A DNA stretch of 6,141 nucleotides from positions 1 through 6,141 of the forward strand of contig JAGPHI010000064.1 of the NCBI GenBank assembly GCA_018055565.1, read 5' to 3'. Of this stretch, positions 1 to 5,112 are shown piece after piece. A model generated the notes under the pieces. The model saw only the letters and a list, made by a program, of their open reading frames with translations, was not told where the DNA came from and made no database searches. Source of the stretch: Oscillospiraceae bacterium. Lineage in GTDB: Bacteria > Bacillota > Clostridia > Oscillospirales > Ruminococcaceae. The translations under genes and the position numbers were made by a program. How positions within the stretch are numbered: the stretch's first letter is position 1; the number at the start of each line of letters is the position of its first letter.

Positions 1-115
1 AGTTTGTGTTTATCGGAAAACGTCGCTTTTTTTCCATTGCAGATAGAAAGCTGTTAAGGTAAACTAAAATTTGCCAGTTTTAATTGGTGAATTTTAGCTA
101 TGGGGGAGATTTCTG

Positions 116-406
116 ATGGACAAGCAAATTATGTTGGTGAAAAAGTTCACGGGGATAGACCGTATGCAAGCGCCTCGTAAAGTATCGTATAGCATACTGT
201 GGAGCGCAAGCGGAACGCGCTACGGGGTTGCTGTGGAGGAAGAACAAAACGGGCTGCAATATGGCGAGCAGGAAACAAATTTGCTGAATGATAAAGAGCT
301 GGCACAAAATTTGCTGATGTTTTTATACGAAAACGCGGTAGGCGCAAATGCTCTGCACGATATTGTGCAGGATTTAAAAGTTCGCGGAGTGTTTGAAGAA
401 AAATAA
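116..406 (+). CDS. Small uncharacterised protein upstream of spo0A (DUF6514-like?)
   Basis: This is a 96-residue soluble protein with no signal peptide, membrane segment or catalytic motif that I can see. The ATG at 116 is supported by a strong purine-rich Shine-Dalgarno site, GGGGGAGA at 102-109, about 6 nt upstream. The N-terminal half looks beta-rich (YSILWSASGTRYGVAVEEE, residues 25-43). The C-terminal half looks helical (ELAQNLLMFLYENAVGANALHDIVQDL, in two runs over residues 61-87). The overall pattern, a strand pair containing Y-G-[VI] followed by helices ending in H-[DL]-[IV]-[VI]-x-D, reminds me of the small Clostridia family labelled DUF6514, but that is recall and was not searched. 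Only 23 nt separate its stop from the Spo0A start, so the two are probably cotranscribed. That suggests, without proving, a role linked to Spo0A signalling. The function is unknown. Confidence 0.75.
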   Translation: MDKQIMLVKKFTGIDRMQAPRKVSYSILWSASGTRYGVAVEEEQNGLQYGEQETNLLNDKELAQNLLMFLYENAVGANALHDIVQDLKVRGVFEEK

Positions 407-419
407 TTTTGTAAAGCTT

Positions 420-424
420 GGTGA
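420..424 (+). promoter_or_regulatory. Ribosome binding site deciding the spo0A start
   Basis: GGTGA matches the 3' half of the ideal AAGGAGGTGA site and lies 5 nt before ATG 430. The in-frame TTG 418 and GTG 421 overlap this site and have no Shine-Dalgarno of their own, so ATG 430 is the better start. Confidence 0.6.
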
Positions 425-429
425 AAATA

Positions 430-1179
430 ATGCGTTCTTCCCCAATTAGCATTTTGGTAGTGGAGGATAATATCGATATCTGTTTGGTGCTAAAAAGCTT
501 TTTTGATATACAAACAGGTGTGGAATTTATAGGCGAGGCCCATAATGGAATAGAGGCAATTGAAAAAATCAGAGCCTTAGCGCCAGACGTTGTAATTATG
601 GATATTGTTATGCCAATGTTTGACGGCCTTTCTGTTTTGGAATATCTGCGAGAAAACCCGCAAGAAAAGCGCCCCGTGATTCTTCTTACAAGCGCAGGCG
701 GGCAAGAGCAAATTACAAAAGCGGCGGCAGAGCTTGGCGCAGATTACTTTATGATGAAGCCCTATTCTCTGGATGCAATGCTGAATCGCATTTTTTTATT
801 AATGGAAAAATCGGGTGCCGATAAGCAATTAAAGTTTCAAGAAGCCAATAATCAGCTTGCACGTTTTGTTATCTCGCTAGGGGTGCCCACGCACATTTTG
901 GGCTATAAATATATTACCCAGGCAATATCCATTTTACTTACGCAAACAGCGCCTTGCGCCATTGGCAAAAAGGTGTATTCCACCATTGCAAAGGATAACA
1001 GCACTACCGAGGATTGCGTTGAACGCGCTGTGCGGCAGGCACTGTCGTGCGTATATAAAAACCAAACCGATGTTTTCTTTATGATTATGCATTATTGCAA
1101 TGCATCTTTAGATAAGCGCCCCACAAATGCCCAGTTTTTAAAAATGGTTACCGAGTATTTGCGCTTAAATAAATTGTAA
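430..1179 (+). CDS. spo0A: Spo0A, sporulation master response regulator
   Basis: This is a 249-residue cytoplasmic transcription factor that, when phosphorylated, controls entry into sporulation by binding 0A boxes. Residues 6-125 form a receiver domain: acidic pocket E12/D13, phosphoacceptor D58 in VVIMDIVMP, switch T87 in LLTSAG, and K110 in MMKPY. Residues about 145-249 form the Spo0A-type DNA-binding domain, with the hallmark GVPTHILGYKYITQAI at 151-166, the helix-turn-helix around 181-206 (TTEDCVERAVRQAL), and the PTNAQFLKMVTEYLRL tail. It is somewhat shorter than the usual 260-270 residues, mainly in the linker. The recognition helix has D-C where known homologues have S-R, and R-Q where they have R-H. 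The receiver acidic pair is E-D, where B. subtilis has D-D. Downstream lies a histidine kinase, probably in the same operon. The usual clostridial neighbour spoIVB is not in the window. Identity as Spo0A is firm from the C-terminal domain; full function as a sporulation regulator is inferred. Confidence 0.95.
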   Translation: MRSSPISILVVEDNIDICLVLKSFFDIQTGVEFIGEAHNGIEAIEKIRALAPDVVIMDIVMPMFDGLSVLEYLRENPQEKRPVILLTSAGGQEQITKAAAELGADYFMMKPYSLDAMLNRIFLLMEKSGADKQLKFQEANNQLARFVISLGVPTHILGYKYITQAISILLTQTAPCAIGKKVYSTIAKDNSTTEDCVERAVRQALSCVYKNQTDVFFMIMHYCNASLDKRPTNAQFLKMVTEYLRLNKL

Positions 1180-1215
1180 ATTGCTGTATAACGTAGAAAA
1201 GCGAAGCCAATTCGC

Positions 1216-1224
1216 AAAAGGGTG
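1216..1224 (+). promoter_or_regulatory. Ribosome binding site deciding the kinase start
   Basis: AAAAGGGTGG resembles AAGGAGGTGG and stands 7 nt before an in-frame TTG at 1232. The earlier TTG at 1181, 1 nt after the spo0A stop, has only A/T-rich sequence in front of it. The first in-frame ATG (1295) would cut into the sensor domain. Confidence 0.55.
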
Positions 1225-1231
1225 GTTCGAT

Positions 1232-2605
1232 TTGGAAAAAGCAGACCAGCAAGAAAACACGTTTGCGCGCTATTTGTCCGCCACAGCAGGCTGTATGAAT
1301 GTGACAAGCCTTGTGCAAAGCCTGTGGCAGTATGCGCAAAAAGCATGGAATTTAGACGGATTATCGCTTTTATATCGGCAAGGTGATATCCTAAAAATTG
1401 CATTTGCAAGCGAAACGGAAATTGCCGTGCTGTACAAAAAGGATCAAACTGTATTGCCCGTTATCTATCGCGTTTTAGATAATGGCGATTTGTTTTGTGC
1501 AAGCAGCACAAGGCTGCGTGCTGCGGAATTGCGCACGCTGCGCCTTATGGATGCAAAAGAAACCACAGTGATGGCATTGCCCCTTTTGTACGAAACGGGC
1601 ATTATCGGCGGCTTGTTTGTATCTAAATCCGCTTTAGTGCCAGAGTGCAAAAAAATACAAGGTGCCTTAACGGATGTATGCGAAATATTGGCAAAGCAGC
1701 TATTTGCTGCCGTGCTGCTCGAGGATGCAAGCGCGGCGCTGTGCGAAAACCAAAAAATCCGGCACGAAAGAGACATTGTGCTGGACCTTGCCAACCACGA
1801 AAAAAAGGTGCGGCAGCTATATGCCATGCTTTCGCATGAATTTAAAACGCCGCTGGGCGTGATGCTTACGTCAATGGAGCTATTGCGCCTTAAATTAAAA
1901 AGTGCGGATGCAACGCTTTATGAAAACGACTACTGTCGGCTTTGCGATATCTTTGAAAAAAACATCTATTTGTCTTTGCGTTTGACTGGCAATTTAATGG
2001 ATGCAGCCAAGATGGAATCCGGCGAAATGGAGCTTAATCTTAGCCATATCAACTTTTTTGCAATGGTGAAAGAGGCGGTTTTTGGCATGGAAGCCGTGGC
2101 AAAATCGCAGGGGATTACGTTTTTGCTGGAAAACGAAGCCGAAACGGATATTGTATATTGTGACGGCGAAAAAACCGAGCGAATCCTTTTAAATCTTTTA
2201 TCCAATGCAGTGCGCGCCGTAAGCCATGTGAAACGCGAGGACGCAAAAATCGTTGTTGTTATTCACGAAACGGACACGCACCTATGCTTTTCGGTATCAG
2301 ATAACGGCGAGGGCATATCTGCCGAAGCGCTGCCCTGCGTGTTTGATCGGTTTTATCGTGCACATCATACAGAAACGCGCGACGGCGGCACTGGCTTGGG
2401 CCTTGCCGTTGCAAAAGAGATGGCGCGCTTGCAAGATGGCGACATCACGGTGCAAAGCAAGCGTGGCAAGGGAAGCCGCTTTACAGCATCCATTTCTAAA
2501 AACTTGCTTGCAAAAATGAACGGTGATGTGCTAAATGCCGTTGCCAAAAGCTATCAAAGCGATCAAGAAACCCAATGGCGCAAAATGGAAGCCAATATTT
2601 TGTAA
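1232..2605 (+). CDS. Soluble GAF-domain sensor histidine kinase, candidate Spo0A kinase
   Basis: This cytoplasmic two-component kinase has about 457 residues from TTG 1232; opening at TTG 1181 would add 17. No transmembrane segment is visible. Residues about 15-165 look like a GAF-type sensor, ending with the strand-turn-strand MALPLLYETGIIGGLFV and a long helix. A helical linker leads to the dimerisation domain with the phosphoacceptor His202 in the H-box SHEFKTPL. The ATPase domain has the N-box NLLSNAV (N321, N325), the G1 box SDNGEGIS (D357), the F box FDRFYRA and the G2 box GGTGLGLA (385-392). All catalytic boxes look intact. About 38 residues follow the ATPase domain with no recognised motif. 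The gene lies 52 nt after spo0A and ends just before a terminator, so it is probably the last gene of the spo0A unit. Direct phosphotransfer to Spo0A is likely on position and on clostridial precedent, but the partner and the sensed signal are inferred or unknown. Confidence 0.9.
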   Translation: MEKADQQENTFARYLSATAGCMNVTSLVQSLWQYAQKAWNLDGLSLLYRQGDILKIAFASETEIAVLYKKDQTVLPVIYRVLDNGDLFCASSTRLRAAELRTLRLMDAKETTVMALPLLYETGIIGGLFVSKSALVPECKKIQGALTDVCEILAKQLFAAVLLEDASAALCENQKIRHERDIVLDLANHEKKVRQLYAMLSHEFKTPLGVMLTSMELLRLKLKSADATLYENDYCRLCDIFEKNIYLSLRLTGNLMDAAKMESGEMELNLSHINFFAMVKEAVFGMEAVAKSQGITFLLENEAETDIVYCDGEKTERILLNLLSNAVRAVSHVKREDAKIVVVIHETDTHLCFSVSDNGEGISAEALPCVFDRFYRAHHTETRDGGTGLGLAVAKEMARLQDGDITVQSKRGKGSRFTASISKNLLAKMNGDVLNAVAKSYQSDQETQWRKMEANIL

Positions 2606-2632
2606 ACCCTACATACAAACAAATATCTTTTT

Positions 2633-2667
2633 AAAGGCCGCAAAAAGGCGTATTTTTGCGGCCTTTT
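2633..2667 (+). terminator. Rho-independent terminator after the kinase gene
   Basis: AAAGGCCGCAAAAA at 2633-2646 pairs perfectly with TTTTTGCGGCCTTT at 2653-2666. The stem is 14 bp with a 6-nt loop, and the 3' arm runs into TTTT. It begins 28 nt after the kinase stop and separates the spo0A unit from the pyrH block. Confidence 0.8.
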
Positions 2668-2715
2668 GCTATGCGCCTTTGTGCAAACCTTAATTTGTTT
2701 TGCACGGATAAGGCC

Positions 2716-2744
2716 TTTACTTTAGTGGCAAAATAATGTAAAAT
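2716..2744 (+). promoter_or_regulatory. Probable sigma-A promoter for the pyrH block
   Basis: TTTACT (2716-2721, four of six to TTGACA) is followed after exactly 17 bp by TAAAAT (2739-2744, five of six to TATAAT). It lies after the terminator and about 65 bp before the pyrH ATG, so transcription would begin near 2751. It was found by eye, without scoring. Confidence 0.6.
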
Positions 2745-2754
2745 ACTATTAAGA

Positions 2755-2780
2755 GCGCAAGCGCACACAAAAGCTTGCGC
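2755..2780 (+). other. Stem-loop at the 5' end of the pyrH leader
   Basis: GCGCAAGC (2755-2762) is the exact reverse complement of GCTTGCGC (2773-2780), with a 10-nt loop. If transcription starts near 2751, this hairpin forms the very 5' end of the mRNA, where such stems can protect against decay. No T run follows, so it is not a terminator. Confidence 0.55.
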
Positions 2781-2809
2781 AATGCAAAAAATGCTTTGGA
2801 TGGTGTAAA

Positions 2810-3517
2810 ATGGATATCAAATACAAACGTGTATTATTAAAGCTCAGCGGAGAGGCGCTTTCCGGCGACAAGGGCTTTGGCCTGGATGTAGACACCACAA
2901 TCAGCATTTGTGAGGGAATCAAAGCGGCACAGGCGCTGGGCGCACAAATCGCCATTGTTGTCGGCGGCGGCAATTTTTGGCGCGGGCGCTCTAGCGGCAA
3001 GATGGAACGCACAAGGGCAGATCATATCGGCATGCTTGCTACAGTGATGAATTCGCTTGCGGTGGCCGATGCGCTGGAGCAGCTGGGTGTTGAGGTGCGC
3101 GTGCAAACAGCGCTTACCATGCAGCAAATTGCCGAGCCATATATCCGCAATCGCGCCATTCGTCACATGGAAAAGGGGCGCGTTGTTATATTGGCCTGCG
3201 GTACAGGCAATCCGTTTTTCTCTACCGATACCGCTTCTGCGCTGCGCGCCGCAGAAATTGACGCCGAAATCATCTTTAAGGCTACTATGGTGGATGGCGT
3301 GTATGATAAAGACCCCAAAAAATATCCCGATGCTGTAAAATATGACACGCTTTCGTTTACCACGGTTTTGGATAAGCAGCTAGCGGTGATGGATAGCACC
3401 GCCGCCACCATGTGCCGAGATAATCACGTGCCCATCTTGGTATTTGATATCTTGCATCCTGAAAATATTGCAAAAGCCTTAAAGGGCGAAACAATAGGCA
3501 CTTTGGTTACGGAATAA
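2810..3517 (+). CDS. pyrH: Uridylate (UMP) kinase
   Basis: This enzyme phosphorylates UMP to UDP with ATP in de novo pyrimidine nucleotide synthesis. It is the bacterial hexameric amino-acid-kinase-fold type, unrelated to eukaryotic UMP/CMP kinases. It has 235 residues, close to the roughly 240 normal for the family. Visible motifs are KLSGEAL (11-17, phosphate binding), VGGGNFWRG (51-59), [13 protein letters not shown] (69-81, UMP site), [13 protein letters not shown] (131-143) and DGVYDKDP (162-169, nucleotide binding). The ATG at 2810 follows GGATGGTG (2798-2805) by 4 nt. It opens the pyrH-frr-uppS-cdsA-dxr block. The usual upstream partners rpsB and tsf are missing, and the gene has its own probable promoter. 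Members of the family are typically activated by GTP and inhibited by UTP; nothing in this sequence contradicts that. No anomaly is seen. Confidence 0.97.
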   Translation: MDIKYKRVLLKLSGEALSGDKGFGLDVDTTISICEGIKAAQALGAQIAIVVGGGNFWRGRSSGKMERTRADHIGMLATVMNSLAVADALEQLGVEVRVQTALTMQQIAEPYIRNRAIRHMEKGRVVILACGTGNPFFSTDTASALRAAEIDAEIIFKATMVDGVYDKDPKKYPDAVKYDTLSFTTVLDKQLAVMDSTAATMCRDNHVPILVFDILHPENIAKALKGETIGTLVTE

Positions 3518-3537
3518 ACGTGCATGCAAGCGTGTTT

Positions 3538-3633
3538 GTGCTTTGCTTTCACATGGCGCATAAACTGTTTATAGCCTGCGGCTTTGCCGCAAACGTAAAA
3601 GCAAAACGCGCACCATTAGCGGGGCACCGCTAA
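3538..3633 (+). other. Hairpin-rich spacer between pyrH and frr
   Basis: The 170-bp gap contains several inverted repeats. TTTGCTTT (3542-3549) can pair with AAAGCAAA (3598-3605), supported by the outer pair GTGC/GCAC (3538-3541 with 3610-3613). This arch encloses ATAAA/TTTAT (3560-3564 with 3568-3572) and TGCGGC/GCCGCA (3577-3582 with 3586-3591, loop TTT). A separate TTAGCGG/CCGCTAA hairpin (3616-3622 with 3627-3633, 4-nt loop) follows. None is followed by a T run, so termination is unlikely. A structured spacer, processing site or palindromic repeat is possible. Confidence 0.45.
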
Positions 3634-3638
3634 AACAA

Positions 3639-3659
3639 TTTGAATAACCGTTTGAATAA
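3639..3659 (+). repeat. Short direct repeat before frr
   Basis: TTTGAATAA occurs twice, at 3639-3647 and 3651-3659, with a 12-bp period, just upstream of the frr ribosome binding site. The copies are exact but short, and no function is assigned. Confidence 0.4.
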
Positions 3660-3670
3660 TATGATTTAGT

Positions 3671-3679
3671 AAAGGATGA
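3671..3679 (+). promoter_or_regulatory. Ribosome binding site deciding the frr start
   Basis: AAAGGATGA overlaps an in-frame ATG at 3676, which would extend the protein by four residues. The site stands 8 nt before the ATG at 3688, which is therefore the real start and gives the normal RRF length. Confidence 0.7.
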
Positions 3680-3687
3680 ATTTAGCT

Positions 3688-4242
3688 ATGAGAGCAGAGC
3701 TGAAAGTTTACGAAGAAAAAATGGCGCATGTTACCGAGCATTTAGGCAAGGAATATGGCAGCATCCGTGCAGGGCGGGCAAATCCTTCTGTTTTGGATAA
3801 AGTGTCGGTCGATTATTACGGCACGCCCACGCCCATTAACCAATTGGCGGCAGTGGGTGTGGCAGAAGCGCGCGTACTTACCATTAGCCCCTGGGATGCC
3901 TCTTTGATGCACGCCATCGAAAAAGCCATCCTTACGTCCGACATCGGCATCAACCCCACCAACGATGGCCGAATCATGCGTCTAGTGTTCCCGGCACCCA
4001 CCGAAGAGCGCCGCAAGCAGCTCAGCAAAGAGGTGCTCAAATTTGCCGAGGAGGCTAAAGTGGCGGTTCGCAATGTGCGCCGTGATGCGATTGATAAATT
4101 TAAAGCGATGAAAAAAACAAGCGAAATTACCGAAGACGATTTGAAAGCGCTTGAGGACGATGCGCAAAAATTAACCGATAAATTTGTCAAGGAAATCGAC
4201 AAAATCGGCGAAGTGAAAATTAAGGAAATCATGGAAATATAA
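3688..4242 (+). CDS. frr: Ribosome recycling factor
   Basis: RRF works with EF-G to split post-termination ribosomes into subunits so they can start again. From ATG 3688 the protein has 184 residues, matching the usual 185. The family signature is clear: a long N-terminal helix, then GSIRAGRANPSVLDKVSVDYYGTP (in two runs across residues about 24-47), which leads into the small beta domain (PTPINQLAAVGV), and ISPWDASLMHAIEKAI. The central region carries GRIMRLVFPAPTEERRKQL, and the C-terminal charged helices complete the three-helix bundle (KEVLKFAEEAKVAVRNVRRDAIDKFK, read in segments, with a KLTDKFVKEIDKI tail). It follows pyrH after a 170-bp structured gap and precedes uppS by 135 bp, the conserved order in Firmicutes. 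Residues look fully conserved and no defect is seen. Confidence 0.97.
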   Translation: MRAELKVYEEKMAHVTEHLGKEYGSIRAGRANPSVLDKVSVDYYGTPTPINQLAAVGVAEARVLTISPWDASLMHAIEKAILTSDIGINPTNDGRIMRLVFPAPTEERRKQLSKEVLKFAEEAKVAVRNVRRDAIDKFKAMKKTSEITEDDLKALEDDAQKLTDKFVKEIDKIGEVKIKEIMEI

Positions 4243-4266
4243 GCGCCTGCGTAAACCGTTTGCGTG

Positions 4267-4281
4267 TGCACAATGTGTGCA
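4267..4281 (+). other. Small perfect hairpin after frr
   Basis: TGCACA (4267-4272) pairs with TGTGCA (4276-4281) across a 3-nt loop, 24 nt after the frr stop. The sequence after it (TGTATTTTC) is only mildly T-rich, so it is at best a weak terminator or mRNA 3' stabiliser. Confidence 0.4.
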
Positions 4282-4305
4282 TGTATTTTCAAGGCAAGCA
4301 CTCTA

Positions 4306-4352
4306 TGCTTTGTGCCGTGCGCCGTATGCGCGCGGCATTTAGTTTTAAAGCA
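4306..4352 (+). terminator. Possible attenuator or weak terminator between frr and uppS
   Basis: An 11-bp GC-rich stem (4312-4322 with 4328-4338, 5-nt loop, two G-U pairs) is followed by TTTAGTTTTAAAG. Flanking TGCTTT (4306-4311) and AAAGCA (4347-4352) could extend the structure, but that pairing would compete with release at the T-rich stretch. The T run is interrupted, so termination would be partial, which suits a gap inside an operon. Reading it as a regulatory element is inference. Confidence 0.4.
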
Positions 4353-4377
4353 GAAGAAAAGAAGGTAGGGTCATCCT

Positions 4378-5091
4378 ATGACGCAAGACGAAAATTTTGC
4401 AAAAGGCCTAAGCATCGGTATCATCATGGACGGTAACGGCCGCTGGGCAAAACAGCGCAATTTGCCGCGCACCGCAGGGCATAAGCGCGGCGCAGAGGTG
4501 TTTGAGGATATCGGCGATTATTGCAGCGAGCTAGGCGTATCCTCTGTGTATTTTTATGCGTTTTCCACCGAAAATTGGTCGCGCCCTGCCGAGGAAGTAA
4601 GCGGCATTATGAAGCTGTTTGGCGAATATTTGGTGCGCGCGTATGACTTTAAAAAGCGCAATAATCGCATTGTTTTTATTGGCGAACGCGAGGGGCTTCG
4701 GCCTGAACATCAGCGCCAAATGCGTCAAATTGAGGAAGATACCAAAGACCGCACCGGCATGATTTTAAACATTGCCATCAATTATGGCGCGCGCAGCGAA
4801 ATTTTGCATGGTGTGAAAGCACTTTCGCGCGAGGTGCAAAGCGGCGCCTTGCAGATAGAGGATATTACCGAGGAACACTTTTCAAAAGCGCTTTACACAA
4901 GCGGCCAGCGCGACCCCGACTTTATTTTGCGCCCCAGCGGCGAGAAGCGCCTTTCCAATTTTCTTTTATGGCAAAGCGCCTATGCCGAATTTGTGGAAAT
5001 GGATGTTTTATGGCCCGATTTCACGCGGGCGCATCTCGACGAAGCCATTCGTGAATTTAATAAGCGCACGCGCCGATTTGGCGGAATATAA
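4378..5091 (+). CDS. uppS: Undecaprenyl diphosphate synthase (cis-isoprenyl transferase)
   Basis: This enzyme adds isopentenyl diphosphate units to farnesyl diphosphate to make C55 undecaprenyl diphosphate, the lipid carrier for peptidoglycan and other wall polymers. It is a peripheral enzyme at the inner face of the membrane. It has 237 residues, normal for the family. The catalytic Asp is D18 in IIMDGNGRWAKQR. H35 lies in TAGHKRG, and YAFSTENWSRP at 60-70 is the conserved loop. NIAINYGAR and RPSGEKRLSNFLLWQSAYAE (R185, E189, R191 bind the incoming diphosphate) complete the set, ending in RRFGG. The ATG at 4378 follows AAGGTAGGG (4362-4370) by 7 nt. Just before the catalytic motif the usual P-x-H-[VI]-A is replaced by L-S-I-G. 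This residue is not among the catalytic ones I know, so activity is expected. cdsA begins 21 nt later. Confidence 0.96.
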   Translation: MTQDENFAKGLSIGIIMDGNGRWAKQRNLPRTAGHKRGAEVFEDIGDYCSELGVSSVYFYAFSTENWSRPAEEVSGIMKLFGEYLVRAYDFKKRNNRIVFIGEREGLRPEHQRQMRQIEEDTKDRTGMILNIAINYGARSEILHGVKALSREVQSGALQIEDITEEHFSKALYTSGQRDPDFILRPSGEKRLSNFLLWQSAYAEFVEMDVLWPDFTRAHLDEAIREFNKRTRRFGGI

Positions 5092-5112
5092 AATAAGAGG
5101 GGTGCATCTTAT

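Noticed and set aside
1..62. Possible tail of an upstream gene (open frame at 3-62 ending in TAA)
   Set aside because: The roughly 19 codons (starting F-V-F-I-G-K-R-R) match no family I recognise, including SpoIVB, and the other two frames also end nearby. Too short to call.
56..94. SigmaH-like promoter before the first gene (AAGG near 56-59; GGTGAATTT at 86-94)
   Set aside because: The -10-like element fits RnnGAATWW, but the AGG element is about 22 bp away instead of 11-12, and nothing convincing lies at the right distance. TTGCCA (71-76) also lacks a good -10 at 17 bp.
418..429. Earlier Spo0A starts at TTG 418 or GTG 421
   Set aside because: Both overlap the only good ribosome binding site, which is correctly spaced for ATG 430.
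3524..3574. 16-codon open frame after pyrH
   Set aside because: No ribosome binding site and no recognisable leader-peptide bias; it overlaps the hairpin region.
3639..3665. Promoter before frr (TTTGAA plus TATGAT)
   Set aside because: The spacing is only 14-15 bp, and transcription would begin inside the ribosome binding site.
3816..4301. Long minus-strand open frame across frr (161 codons)
   Set aside because: It is antisense to a clearly conserved gene, has low-complexity Ser/Ala/Leu content and no family resemblance. The other minus-strand frames are also shadows.
4273..4368. 31-residue Cys-rich open frame between frr and uppS
   Set aside because: The ATG lies in the loop of a hairpin, has no ribosome binding site, and the frame runs through the GC-rich stem. 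Likely fortuitous.
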